DNA of 64,000 bases from Linanthus parryae (GCA_023055425.1 JALGPY010000002.1:153895345-153959344), one strand, 5' to 3'; shown: positions 1 to 13,184, counted from the stretch's first letter. The notes: generated by a model from the letters alone, not told the origin. Translations and numbers: made by a program.

Positions 1-654
1 AATTTATTTTAAGGAACTCGTACCCTATATGTACGAGCCAGTCATCAATATCACTTCTGCATTCGGGAGGCTCTCAATCAGTGAGTTGTATTTTACTATT
101 TCACATTTCTAATCTGTGTTGATTCATTTTATAGAATTTTTTTCGCGTCGACTACATATTTGTTCTATCAAAGTCTATTTGTATCGTGGACTCATTGAGT
201 CATTTACATGTCCCCACGGTAACTTCTAATCTTCTATAGCTTGCAAATAGTGACGTTGCTTAAAAGAAATTGTTACCCTCTTCCTTAATAGTGACGTCGC
301 TTAAATGTACTAGCATTTTTTTTTGTAGATGCGCCGTATGACAACAATTTGAAATGGCATTATAGTGAGACACGATGGTTAAATACTTCAATGAAAATGA
401 AATATAGTTGAAACTGCTATTTTCTTTATTCTAGTGCCATCAGTGTTGAGGCCATATATATCTTGGCCATGGTTATAGATTTTCTCAGGTGAGGGTTAGG
501 TCTTCATGAAGACTCTGTGTAGCTGGAAGAGATGCTTTATCTCAGTAGATTTGAAAGGAAAACAGCATTTTTCAAAGAAGTTTTCATTATAAGCACAAGA
601 TAATGAGTTAACTCGTATGGCTCAGTCTTATGTCAGTCGACCCAAGAGTAGTCG
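1..654. other. Intergenic, no gene seen
   Basis: AT-rich sequence without a convincing reading frame, tRNA or repeat boundary. It lies downstream of microRNA-like locus 1 on the minus strand, so it may include that transcript's 3' part. I see nothing else to annotate. Confidence 0.4.
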
Positions 655-995
655 TAAATGAGATATTGGAGAGAGCCAAACAGATTCTTATAGCGATGCT
701 ACGACTCCTCTCTTTAGTGCCCTCCAGTTCTCACGACATTGCACCCTCCTCCTTCTAAAAAAATTGAAAGATGTATAGAATCTATGATGTTGGTCAATGT
801 TGGACATAAGATATTGGAGGAAACTAAATACAATTGGCACTATATCCATGGCAACACACATATTTAGTTCCCTCCAATCCTTACATACAACAATCCACCT
901 CTGCAATCTGTAAATTTACTACTTGTTTCTTCTCTCAAATAGTTTGTATTTGGAGCAGTGTGAATTGTTGGAACAAGGGTGGCCTCTATTTATAG
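655..995 (-). ncRNA. MicroRNA-like locus 1 (two foldbacks)
   Basis: Read on the minus strand, a TATA box at 986-995 precedes two foldbacks: A at about 808-895 and B at about 655-745. The 3' arm of A contains TTTAGTTTCCTCCAATATCT and pairs with the 5' arm ATTGGAGGGAACTAAATA. In B the 3' arm is the diverged TTTGGCTCTCTCCAATATCT and its 5' arm CTGGAGGGCACTAAAGAG still pairs over most of its length. The same two-foldback design recurs at 37.2, 47.7 and 56.3 kb. No protein reading frame is shared among the copies. This is the most diverged copy, and its promoter is cut about 230 bp upstream of the TATA box by the LTR element at 1223. That it is a MIRNA gene is inferred from foldback shape and promoter; small RNA data would decide. 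Confidence 0.6.
986..995 (-). promoter_or_regulatory. TATA box of microRNA-like locus 1
   Basis: The minus strand reads CTATAAATAG, identical to the boxes of the other three loci, about 90 nt upstream of foldback A. Farther upstream (about 1100-1125) an AATCTTTGA block and a GCATGC block match the other copies. Confidence 0.65.
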
Positions 996-1222
996 AAATT
1001 TCAGAAGCAAGATTCACATGCATTTAATGATCCGTAGAGTACAGATTGACTACCAACTAATACAGTACTAACTTCAAGCTGTACAAGCTAGCATTCAAAT
1101 CTTTGACGAAATTGGATCTGCATGCCATTTGTCACCACTTTAGATCTCTTTTATTTTAGCAATAAAGTTTGATCAACTTGAAAAATTTATGTATCACATG
1201 ACATTTCCGTCAATTTGGGTAT

Positions 1223-1413
1223 TGTTATGTAATATTGGGCTAGTTTATTGGTGAATATCCACCACATGTTGTAAGCCCATTGTATATTGCTATTAGACCA
1301 TTAGCCCACCCTAATGCCTATATAAGGAGGCTTAGGGTTAGAAGAATAATACACATCTCTCTACACTATTCTCCCTACATTATTTGTCTCTCTTACTCTG
1401 TCTCTCACAAACA
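1223..1413 (+). repeat. 5' LTR of outer element
   Basis: The LTR starts TGTTATG and ends CACAAACA. It contains the TATA-like TATATAAGG near 1319-1327, which would drive the element's transcript. By eye it differs from the 13537-13727 copy by about three small changes. An ATTGTTTTACAACACGTTATC stretch follows where the primer-binding site should be; I could not assign a tRNA. Confidence 0.8.
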
Positions 1414-2159
1414 TTGTTTTACAACACGTTATCAGCACGTATCTCTACCACTGCTTCCGGATTGAATGATAGATCTACTGAAAACAGGTACGAAGTTTAT
1501 TTAAACATGTAATCGCAAAGAATGACGAGACGAAAAAAAAAAACGTTCATAGTTTTCTTTAATGATTTGTTGGACAACCTAAAAGTGTTTTCTCATGTTT
1601 CGATCTATGTGGATTAACCCTGGTACAGGTGATAGATATGATTTGTCTTTATTTGATTCGTTTTTTATTTTTATTTCCTTCAACGAACTGGAAATTAATT
1701 ACTGTAATGGTTTGCTTGTTGCTAACTCCATACTCAATATTTTTTTTTTCATGTATATTATTTAAAATAATGAAGGTATGAGAGTGAGGCAGTGAGTTTT
1801 GGACCCAAAACTTGAATCTTTGTTCTATGTGTATTCCTTCAACATGAGAAGACTACTATATTTTATCTGTTGTTCTCACTTTCGCTGCACATGGCATTAA
1901 AAACAAAAGTACAAATATATATTTTTTTTGACAAGAAAGGGAGGCTTCAGGCCTAAAGTTCCACAACAACTCGAACAAAATTTGGTCTATGTGGGTCTAC
2001 TATTCAATTAGTTGCTTTGGTTATGTGTATATATATTCTTCGTGTAATCTGTTCTTATGAAAACGAAGGTTTTTGTATGTTGCAAAGTATACCCCTGAGG
2101 ATTTGTACACAAAAGTCATAATACTTTAACTATAAATTAAGTTTACAGATTGATCTCAT

Positions 2160-4140
2160 GTTTTTCATACCTAGAATTATGGATTACAAGAAAGTTTTAT
2201 CGTAACTCGAAGTTGCGACAATATTTATGTTATGACCTGAAGTCATACAATATTATTATTTCATCTCCTGAAGAGATGTATCACGTTTTTCTAGACCTCT
2301 GGAAGAGGTGCTTGAAATTTTATTCTTAATTGAACCTCTTGAAGAGGCATTCACTCATGATTGATGATTTGGTTCGAGCTATACGCTCACAATAGTTATG
2401 TGTCTCATACACGAAGTTATGCAATTCGTGATATTTTAATCGTAACATGAAGTTACAGAAATTTTATTGACCTGAAGTCATAATCAATTAATCTCCGGAA
2501 GAGGCCTAAGACAATCAGTATTATTATTTAAACCTCCAGAAGAGGTCTTTACATGTTTTCATTGTTTGGGTTTAAGCTCTCTGTACGGTTACAAGAGCCA
2601 TGATCCATACCTGAAGTTATGGACTACATGAAGCTTTGATCGTAACCTGAAGTTGCGAAAAATATTTTCACTTGTGACCTGAAGTCACAATATTTTTTGT
2701 GACCTGAAGTCATCAAGTATTGTCACTAGATCTCTAGAAGAGATATCTCAAATGCCTATAACGCTTGTTTTTACCAAACCTCCTGCAGAGGTAGCGTTAT
2801 GTGTTATTTAATTGTTTTCACTTTTATGCACTTTAATTTTCTGCATTCTATTTTTTTTATGCTTAATATGGATCAAAAACGAAACTCCAGGAGAGTTTTG
2901 TAGTGGCTATTGACACACATGTCTAGCCATGTAATTTGTTCTTGGAGTAACAAATTACATGAAATCACTCGTAACCCGTAGTTATGACTTTCATAACCCG
3001 AAGTTATGAAATATTATAAATAGTGATCTCATGCAGAAAATGCTACAATTCAAATAATGATCCACCCTGCTGAAGAGGTCGTGTTCCGTTCTTTTTCTTT
3101 TACTTTACTTTTACATTTATTTTGCTACACTCTTGATCTTTATTTGATTACTGATCAAAGTTAAATCTCCAGAAGAGATTTTAAGTCCATTGTTTATATT
3201 GGACATAAGGGGCGTAAGTTTGTAACGTACTTGGAGTTACGAATTACAAGTTATATTGATCATAACCTGCAGGTATGACACCTCTCGCAAAGAGATTTTT
3301 TTAGAAGCATTTATGCTTGATGGATGATATAATAATCCAATTTTGAGGGATTTATTGATTGATACTAATCTCATAAGGTTTATGGTTTTTTGACTATTTC
3401 TACCTATTGCGTTCCCCAGAGAGAACGACCAAATTATCTCATTAAACTTTCTTGAAGGAAGTCAGAATGACGATATATTTCTCAATGAATAATAGCTCGT
3501 CGCATGATAGTAGTGACTAGAGTTTATGAGAATATGAAAATTGGAACTGTGACATATCATATCTCATAGAGAAATAAATTGCATGACATGGCTTTAATGT
3601 CTGCTTAGATTTTTTTATGCCAGAAGCATGAATCGTGAAGTTATTATGGTCATGAGTTTCACGTCATGAGGGGGAGATAGACCATATTACATGACGTGAA
3701 CTTTATTTTTATCTCATTTACATCCAGCTATACTGGTGTAATGTTAGAAGTTCCATTATAAGCTGAAGTCTAATTGACTAATGAGTATTTGGTTTGAATG
3801 CATGCTAGTAGCATGTAAGGATTGCTTGTTCAAATATTATGATCTTCCAGAAGAAGATTTAGAAAGCATCCAAATCTTGTGCAATTTAAAGTCCCAAATT
3901 GATAACACAAGATATGACGAATTCTCATAATATGAGAAAAGAAGTGATATCATCAACGATCGAAGCCAACGTTGGAAAACAAATTGCCCTTGAAGAGGCA
4001 TGGAGCTCTTGAAGAAGCTAAGGTACCTAATTTGAGATTAATCTCATGATCTTATGGTTGATGATACTTTAATTAGAAAAGCGCTTGAAATCATATATGA
4101 TTTCTATTTACCACCTGAAGTGGATGAAGTTGACTTAAAC
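2160..4140 (+). repeat. Array of short palindromes with a constant loop
   Basis: About two dozen short inverted repeats are scattered here. Each has a 4-6 bp stem around a five-base loop close to CTGAA. Examples: TATGAC-CTGAA-GTCATA (2231-2247), CATCTC-CTGAA-GAGATG (2262-2278), ACCTC-TGGAA-GAGGT (2295-2309), TGTGAC-CTGAA-GTCACA near 2680, CATAAC-CCGAA-GTTATG near 2995, and AATCTC-CAGAA-GAGATT near 3165. Stem sequences vary but both sides change together, while the loop stays nearly fixed. One more perfect member, GTTGC-CTGAA-GCAAC, lies near 12850 in the 3' part of the same element. I know of no name for this array. Confidence 0.7.
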
Positions 4141-4573
4141 TATTTGGCCATGACAAAAGTCAACCAATAATGGACAAGAGGATACAAACTCTGCATATTA
4201 GCAATACATGGAGTATAATTATAAGTACCAAGAGTACTTGTGATGTTTGAAGCATCAATGTCCATATTGAATTAGTGTGTGTAAATATACACGAGCTCTG
4301 CTGTTAATGCATAGAGCATATTTGGGAAGTATATTGAGTACGTTATATGCCCATAGCATCCATGTTCGTATAGAACAATATATTCAAATGTCCGCACCCT
4401 AATGGTTGAATGCGTGAGACTATTGAAAGAGAAATATATTGTAGTGCAAGTGATGCCTCAATATTTCTCATGGTTATAATTATAGTTATAACACACAAAT
4501 CCTCTCTTTGGTAAGAGTGATTGTGATATTTCGTTTAGTCTAGAAGAATACGAATGTAAAAGTAACTAGTTAC

Positions 4574-6141
4574 TGTAGGGTTTTGATTCATGGATTGCAC
4601 AACGGAAGCATAAACAATCATAAAAAGCCATGCAAAACCCTCCAAGGATCACAAGTCAAGAGACATAACGATGGTAAGGGTTAGAAATCATAAACACACC
4701 TTAGGGTTCTCCCTGATGACTTCAAACGCGAATAGTGTCACGTCTCTACGGTTGATCCACGCCTAGAGGTGAGATTTAGATCCTCCAAATCCATGTGCTA
4801 GCTAGGAAGAATGGAGGAGGAAGAAGGAATCGCCAACAATGGAGTGCCAAGAGGTGGGGCGGCTCTCCCTTGGCCGACGGGTAGGGGGCGGCGGTCCCAA
4901 GGGGGGTTCGGCCCTTGCTTGGGACTTGCTCTCTCTCCTTGCTTTATTCTCTCCTTTCTTCTATCAAATAGATGTGTGGTGTGTAGAGAGAAAAATAAGC
5001 TAGGAGTGTTCTTTTATATAGTCCAACAACTCCTTGTCCTACTACATAAAGAATCCCTCATAATCCTACTCAAGTTCGGATTAGTCCCTTTTGCAAAATA
5101 GTCCTTATCATGTCAATACATGGATTAGTTCTATTTGCAAATTAATCCTAATCATGTCTCTACATGAATTAGGCCACCTTGGCAAATCCTAATCATGTCT
5201 ATACATGGATTAGTCCAACTTGCATATTAGTCCTACTAAGTTAGCAAGTTGTTGCGATTTGATCCTTTTAATTAATTAATCATATTAATTAATTAATTCC
5301 CAAGTCTAGTTCACCCCTATATGGCGTGTGACCCCATAGGTTCTATTTAGTTGGTAGTAACTATTTACTAATATGGAGCGGCCTCTAGCAAGACATCCAT
5401 TCTAGCCAACAAATAGAATAGTCATCATGACAAACCTTGTGCAAGTAATTGTCTCATCCCTTTGTCCCAATATCCGGATTGGACACGAGACATACAAGTC
5501 ACACTCGTATATCCAATCCATAGTTTCTCGATCCTGGGAATAGCCTTATTCGTGCAAATAACATCAATATCCCATATTGATTTATTTGAGTCTGGCCAGA
5601 CATTTTATAAGCACTATCCCTCGAGTGGCCTAGGATATTTGCTCCCGTTATGTGGGAGGGACAAATCCTATCTACGTCCACTACGATCTCTAAGCTTGCT
5701 TCTTATTGTATCCAGTACACGCCTTTATAACTACCCAGTTACGGTGTAGCGTTTAACGCTACCAAGATCACAATAATCCACAACTAGATAATCTAGTGAC
5801 TTCAAGTCTAAGGATGACAATACCATTGCACCGCGAGAAGCGCTTGTGACTTAACATAACATGTATGTAGCCTTCTCGGAGATGGGTCAATCCAGTATGC
5901 CATTACTCCTAATGCATACCCATGTGTTGGATCATGATATCTCCATATCAATCCAACCCCATACTAGTCTATAGATGATTGTCCCATTAATCATTATAAT
6001 TGACTAGGGATATTTAAGAATATAACACTTATATTCTAAGGACTTCATTCATGTTAACATATCTCCATATCGATAACATAATGAATCGTAAATCCATAAA
6101 TGTCACCACTAATTGATTGCCTCTAGGGCACAATTCCAACA
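4574..6141 (-). repeat. 3' LTR of the Angela-like element
   Basis: On the plus strand this runs TGTAGGG to CCAACA. It contains a GC-rich patch near 4850-4920. The 96- and 95-codon frames inside it are repeated unchanged or nearly so in the other LTR because the LTRs are nearly identical, so they are not treated as genes. Confidence 0.9.
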
Positions 6142-9100
6142 GTCTCCCACTTGCACTAGAGTCAATCTCCTGCATCATATGCCTATTGATCTAGCGCGGC
6201 CCTCCACGCTTACACTGCGTAGGGGTGAGACATATGCTGGCACCTTGCAAATATTCACATCTCCTCTATCAACAATTTGATTGAGATTGAATATTCTGAA
6301 TAAATGCATCTTATGCATTAATTTACTCAGTCCTCTATGTTAGAATTAGTGACTGAATCTTGCCTGGAAACTTTCCAGCTCACAGTCGCTCCCACTAAGG
6401 CAAAACTCAAAACTCGACTTATAATCTGAACCTTCTTTGTCAGATTTGAAGTTCGCATCACTGTAACCCCTTACAGCAAACTCTTAATATTATCTATTTA
6501 TCAAGAATTCATCCTTAGTGCTTCTCAAGTACTAAAGGATAATCTTAATAATTTATCCAGTGACTCTCACCCGGATTTGACTGGTATCTTTGTGTCATGC
6601 CTTATGACACGTCTGGCCTAGTACATCTCATGGCGTATCTTGTGAATCTAATTCATACGGTCCATTCCCAATCTAATTGGTAAGACAATTAGCCTTCCAA
6701 AGACTAATTCCATGTGACATGGGTAAGAACCAATATTCTTTTCACGTTGAACCATTTCAACACCTTTGTCAATTTGTGTACTATGACATAAGCTATACAA
6801 CCATCTTGATATACCTCAATAGATCTTCACAAGTTGCTTCGCTTAAGTCTACCATTAGAAAGTCAACTCCCTAGTCAATCTACGTAAGACTGCCAAGTAG
6901 GGGCAACATTCCCAATGAATAAGTATGTCTCCACATACAAGACCAGAAAAATAACTGTGCTCCCACTAACCTTCTTGTAAACACAAGTATCATCTTCAAT
7001 TTTGATGGAACCAAACTCCTTTGATTACATCATCAATTTGAAGATTCCAACTCCTAGAAGCTTCATCCAATCTATAAATAGATTGCTACAAGCAAGATGC
7101 GAATGGATTTAAGCATCTAAACTGGGGAAAGATTTCGTCATAGTCTATACTATGAGCTCACATGAAATCTCTTTCCAACCAATTTTCCCTTAAAAGTAAT
7201 CATATTACTATCCATGTTGGTTTCCTCATAACCCACTTGCACCTTTTAGGTGGTTCCACCAAAGTCCATACTTTGTTGGTATACATGGATTCCATATCGT
7301 ATCTCATGGCTCCAAGCCATTTCTGAGAGTATGGCCACACGTGGCCATCTCATAGGTTGTAGGCTCATCTAAATGAGCAATATATCAGGGGTTATGAGAA
7401 ATCCTTATTTCTCTAGTCCCTTGATATATCCTACCTGACCTACGAGGTTTCTTGTGTTTTCTGAGTAGGTTGCTCCACAACACCTTGTGATCCTGCTCAT
7501 GTTCCATCAAGAGGATCAATGTTCTATTGTGGTTCTTGAATCCTTCAAGTTCTACTGTCCTCCCACTGTTTCTTTTAGAGACAATCTCTTTCCTTAGAAA
7601 CATTGTGGTTCTAGCAACAAACAGTTTGTTCTCGATTGGGTTGTAGAAATAATATCCTTTTCAGGATATCCCACATAACATTTATTTGACTTGGGTCCAA
7701 GTTTGTTTGTAAACTCTTTTACATAAACTTCATAACCCCAAATCTTTATGAATGACATACTAGGACACTTCCTAGTCCATATCTCATATGGTGTTATTCA
7801 TAATCTGTTTTTGATGGAACAAGGTTAAGGGCGAAATTTGCTGTAATTAGAACATAGCCCCAAAAAGTAAACTGGAAGTTCCGTTTGACTCATCATGGAC
7901 CGAACCATGTCCTACAAGGTCCGAACTCCCCTCTTAGACACGTCATACCCATGTGGCGTGCTAAGTGGAGCGAGTTTTGGATCATATCCAATACTCTCAT
8001 AGATTCTTGTCAAACTCTTGGCTCAAGTACTTTCTTCTATGATCCAATCGTAGAGTCTAAATACTTTTGCCAAGCTGGTTCTCTACTTCATTCCTGAATA
8101 CTTTGAACAATTCAAAGGATTCTGATTTGTTTCTTCATAAGATACACAAATCCATATTTCTCTGATCCCATCAGTAAATATGATGAAGTACTGAAAACCA
8201 TCTTTAGCATTTATGCTTAGCGGCTTTCATACATCAATATGTATGATTCCCAAAAGATCATATCTTTGCCTAATAAGTCTTACATGTCTCATATGATTCA
8301 ATAATCAAGTGAGTTCCAGAAATCCATCTTCATGGAGTTCTAGATATGTATCTCTTATTTATGAGGCCTAAACGGTAATGCTAAAGATAAGTGAAATTCA
8401 TATCATTATATGCAAACCTCTAGGTATTAATGTTATAGATGAAATTATCATGATCATGGATATAGAATCCACTTAGACAAAATTGCATTACAATAATGCA
8501 TATCATAATAAATGGAACAACATTTGTCCTTTATTATGATAAGGAGCTTTCTTGTCCAAACAAGAAACTACGATAATGGTCCTACTCATAGCTAGGACAT
8601 GATCGTTTTTTTTGTCTAATTCATGAACAATTTCTTAAAGGTAGAAATAATTCCCTACGGCTTATTTAGCAACCCTTTGCTTTATAGCCCCACGTGTAGG
8701 TTTATTTCTTCCTTATCCAATTGTCTTCGTCTCTTGAGATCCTCCACATTTCTATAAATGTGAGATCCTCATCTAGTATCATATACTTATGATTATGAGA
8801 TAGACACATTGATTTCTATAACAAAATACCTATATTGGAATTCATAATTCCTTTATTATTTACTTCCAGGTACTTTGGGTAGTATCTCTTCCTCTACACC
8901 ACCTATGGGACTCCAAGGCAACTTGGTTTTAGCAACAGGATTGCTTTATACCCATGGGGTCGGTGCAAACAATTTGCCTTTACCCATGCTGTTAACCATT
9001 AACAACTTTGCCCATGCCCATTATAAGTGTTTTGTTTAGTGAATTTTTCAATCATATTGAGTAAATCAACTTTTAAAAAAAAACTATAATTGCATCCAAT

Positions 9101-11205
9101 GCAATTCTTGGTCCACTTGGGTGAATAACCGTTTATTCTTAATCTATCTCATAGATAATGCATATTCACTAATGTTTCAATCATATTGAATTAGTATATT
9201 TGCATAACCCAAAGTGGAGCATCACTTCAAACCTTTCATGTTTAGCTCGCTCTTTTGAAAGAGCTTCTTTCAATGTATGATCATATCATACTTCTCCATG
9301 TTTCTCTTCTTGCTTCCAAAGCTCAGAGTTCATGGCGGCTAGCATGAGGCAAGTCATAACCAAAGAACCATTTTTTGGTGTTCCTTCCATTAGGTTTAAG
9401 TGTGTTTTGGTAGTTGGTAGGAAGAGAACTTTATGTTCTACGATGTACAACAATTTCTCTTTTATTTGAGAACAATTCTCAATTTTATACCAGTCTAGAA
9501 AAAGATAAAGTCGTGTTTTTGTTTGTTTAATGCCATGGGTATTCAACATAATAGGATCATGCAAAGTTTGTGACGTTTAACTATATTCAACAAGGATTTA
9601 AATTGTCAAATATAGCTCCCACTATTTTACTACGGATTAATAACCCTCAAGATATTAATGTGGAAAATATCCTTATATTTTCTAGTGGGCCAAGATCCAT
9701 GTTTCATCTCCTTATGAGCTTGCTTTGACAAGTCACCCATAATTTGACTACTTTAGGTAGGAACAATTCCAATTGCATCCCTTATGCAACTCTTGGTTCA
9801 ATTGGGCAAATAACTCCTTATTTATCCATCCATATGGATAATCCCAATTGATTGCCTCTAGGTTTCTTAATCAAATTAATAGCCTAGTTGTGTTCAACCT
9901 CTTATCTAAACAATTGCACATTGTTACGTGCCATCGCATTCCATCATTATGAACCAAGTCGCCATGCTTTGGCACGCACGAACTTGATAAATAATGATGA
10001 TAATGAGTGTTTAAATAACGAGAAGGCAAGAACACAATATTTGAATTTTGAGGGATTTTTAAATTCAATTTTAATTGTTTTGTTGATCAAAATCAACTAA
10101 TCTATCTATTTGAGTTTGGGCACAACTCCAAATAATAGATCCGGGTTGTCTAATTATCTTATTATCCTAATTGCATGCATCATCCATACACCAACCACAC
10201 AATAATAAGATAATAAAGTAAACAACCACAAAACAAAAATTAAACGTGATGTGGATATGGCCTTTTCTAGACTAAGATAATTCCAAGCCAATGGAATTAT
10301 CTATGAACCCTAAAAGCAAACACATCTCCATGCGTCTTGATCTTTTGGTCCATCCTTCATAGTCTTGTGGAATGCTCCATGCTCCATCTTTTGTGGCTTC
10401 TTTGGCTTTGGGCTTCTTTTCTTCAATCTTGGCTAACAATCTACTTTTATCTAGCACTAGCTAACTTCTATACTAAATAAAATAAATCTCACAAGTTGAG
10501 AAAAAAAATGGCACGCAGGCCATAAAACCCTAATTAATTATTACAATTAATTGATCAGCTCGCAGGCCGTAAAACCAAACCACAAAATTAAACATCCACA
10601 TCAAACCACATCCTAAGGCCATATCCAATCACCATGCGAATTGCACATAAACAGTTAAAATCCAATTTTAACGCGCTTGGTCAATTTTAATTGATTTTAG
10701 GATTTCTAGGGTTAAAACGGTCCATGGGCCCAACAATCAAATTGTCCGGGCCCAAAAGGATGAACCACAAGGCCCTAGGGCCGGCCCGGCCCATAACCCA
10801 CGCGGCTAGGCCGCGGGCTAGGGCCGCCCGGCCCCTAGGGCGGCCAAACTTGGGCGGCAAGCAAGAGGGGCGGTCCCCTAGGGGGGCCGAACCTCCATAG
10901 GGAGTTGTTTCCAAAACAACTCCCTTGCTTGGTGCCCAAGTTTGGTTGTTTCCTTGTTTTGGAAGAACTCCTTCTTCCCCAAGGATGCCCAAACCCTAGA
11001 TCTAAGATCCTAAAATTTATCAAACTCACTAATTCATGCATCCAATGCAAAAATTAGATCTTGTTATGAAAGATTATTGACAAATTGCATCCCATGCTTG
11101 ATTTGTCCTGTTTTACGCGATAAACAATCAAATTAAGGTGTAAAACAATTTAAACGTAACACATAAACCACGTTTATGCTCTACGACCTGTGGCTGTGAT
11201 ACCAC
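6142..11205 (-). pseudogene. Decayed copia gag-pol interior
   Basis: The minus strand still shows pieces of copia pol in broken frames. Near 6350-6550 is an RNase H block related to TKDEFLI, RGYSDANF and DKEGS. Near 7390-7600 is the integrase/RT linker with a VSKRNSGRTVELEG- and RRSGRIYQ-like stretch. Near 7880-7960 is a trace resembling the integrase C-terminus. Stops and frameshifts are frequent. The leader next to the primer site (10740-10910) is strikingly GC-rich. None of these pieces could give a working enzyme. Confidence 0.75.
11191..11205 (-). other. Primer-binding site of the Angela-like element
   Basis: On the minus strand, directly after the 5' LTR, the sequence reads GTGGTATCACAGCCA. 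It contains TGGTATCA, the usual start of plant copia sites primed by initiator methionine tRNA. Confidence 0.7.
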
Positions 11206-12773
11206 TGTAGGGTTTTGATTCATGGATTGCACAACGGAAGCATAAACAATCATAAAAAGCCATGCAAAACCCTCCAAGGATCACAAGTCAAGAGACATAA
11301 CGATGGTAAGGGTTAGAAATCATAAACACACCTTAGGGTTCTCCTTGATGACTTCAAACGCGAATAGTGTCACGTCTCTACGGTTGATCCACGCCTAGAG
11401 GTGAGATCTAGATCCTTCAAATCCATGTGCTAGCTAGGAAGAATGGAGGAGGAAGAAGGAATCGCCAACAATGGAGTGCCAAGAGGTGGGGCGGCTCTCC
11501 CTTGGCCGACGGGTAGGGGGCGGCGGTCCCAAGGGGGGTTCGGCCCTTGCTTGGGACTTGCTCTCTCTCCTTGCTTTATTCTCTCCTTTCTTCTATCAAA
11601 TAGATGTGTGGTGTGTAGAGAGAAAAATAAGCTAGGAGTGTTCTTTTATATAGTCCAACAACTCCTTGTCCTACTACATAAAGAACCCCTCATAATCCTA
11701 CTCAAGTTCGGATTAGTCCCTTTTGCAAAATAGTCCTTATCATGTCAATACATGGATTAGTTCTATTTGCAAATTAATCCTAATCATGTCTCTACATGAA
11801 TTAGGCCACCTTGGCAAATCCTAATCATGTCTATACATGGATTAGTCCAACTTGCATATTAGTCCTACTAAGTTAGCAAGTTGTTGCGATTTGATCCTTT
11901 TAATTAATTAATCATATTAATTAATTAATTCCCAAGTCTAGTTCACCCCTATATGGCGTGTGACCCCATAGGTTCTATTTAGTTGGTAGTAACTATTTAC
12001 TAATATGGAGCGGCCTCTAGCAAGACATCCATTCTAGCCAACAAATAGAATAGTCATCATGACAAACCTTGTGCAAGTAATTGTCTCATCCCTTTGTCCC
12101 AATATCCGGATTGGACACGAGACATACAAGTCACACTCGTATATCCAATCCATAGTTTCTCGATCCTGGGAATAGCCTTATTCGTGCAAATAACATCAAT
12201 ATCCCATATTGATTTATTTGAGTCTGGCCAGACATTTTATAAGCACTATCCCTCGAGTGGCCTAGGATATTTGCTCCCGTTATGTGGGAGGGACAAATCC
12301 TATCTACGTCCACTACGATCTCTAAGCTTGCTTCTTATTGTATCCAGTACACGCCTTTATAACTACCCAGTTACGGTGTAGCGTTTAACGCTACCAAGAT
12401 CACAATAATCCACAACTAGATAATCTAGTGACTTCAAGTCTAAGGATGACAATACCATTGCACCGCGAGAAGCGCTTGTGACTTAACATAACATGTATGT
12501 AGCCTTCTCGGAGATGGGTCAATCCGGTATGCCATTACTCCTAATGCATACCCATGTGTTGGATCATGATATCTCCATATCAATCCAACCCCATACTAGT
12601 CTATAGATGATTGTCCCATTAATCATTATAATTGACTAGGGATTTATAAGAATATAACACTTATATTCTAAGGACTTCATTCATGTTAACATATCTCCAT
12701 ATCGATAACATAATGAATCGTAAATCCATAAATTTCACCACTAATTGATTGCCTCTAGGGCACAATTCCAACA
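11206..12773 (-). repeat. 5' LTR of the Angela-like element
   Basis: This is a 1568-bp repeat of 4574-6141 with only about eight differences seen by eye. It is followed at once by the GTTAC target duplication and the resumed outer element. Confidence 0.9.
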
Positions 12774-13184
12774 GTTACACCAAATGATCGTATAAATCAC
12801 TTTATGTGAAATCATGGAGGTTGATACCCATGAAAGATATCTAGTTGCCTGAAGCAACCGAAAATGTACACTCGCGAGTAGTCTAAGGCATATGCATTTT
12901 GTGATTTATTGATATCACTTGACATACAATTGCATGACATGTTAACTATTGATAAATAGTTTTGTTTACTATTTATACATGATCATGTAGTATTGCATCA
13001 TATATTTTGATGTGTTTTTTGCTAGATTTTGTTTTTGCCGTGAATTTATATTACAGGTCCTAAGTCCCAATGACTTGTGATGGTATACTTCAAAGAAAGC
13101 ATTGAATAAAGTGTAATGAAGATAAATTAATTGATGCTATGAAGAGGGGGAGTTTCAAGGTTCAATCCTGAAACAATGAGGCGC

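Larger units (their letters stand above)
4574..12773 (-). mobile_element. Angela/BARE1-like Ty1-copia element, nested
   Basis: Two 1568-bp LTRs flank decayed copia pol on the minus strand. The 5-bp target duplication GTTAC is perfect (4569-4573 and 12774-12778). On the minus strand the LTR begins TGTTGGAATTGTGCCCTAG, closely resembling the start of Angela/BARE1 LTRs. The primer site GTGGTATCACAGCCA fits an initiator-Met type site and the polypurine tract is AAGTGGGAGA. The LTRs differ at about eight positions by eye, so the insertion is young, yet the interior has no intact gene. It sits inside the outer 1223-13727 element. Confidence 0.9.

Noticed and set aside
655..995. Reading the foldback loci as MITEs
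   Set aside because: The foldback arms are internal, the copies share a TATA box and promoter blocks well beyond the arms, and no target duplications were found. A genome-wide copy count would still be worth having.
4811..5101. 96-codon frame, repeated at 11443-11733
   Set aside because: Lies inside the two nearly identical LTRs and is in both only because the LTRs match. It shows no protein family features.
5462..5749. 95-codon frame, repeated at 12094-12381
   Set aside because: Same reason: LTR sequence duplicated by the element.
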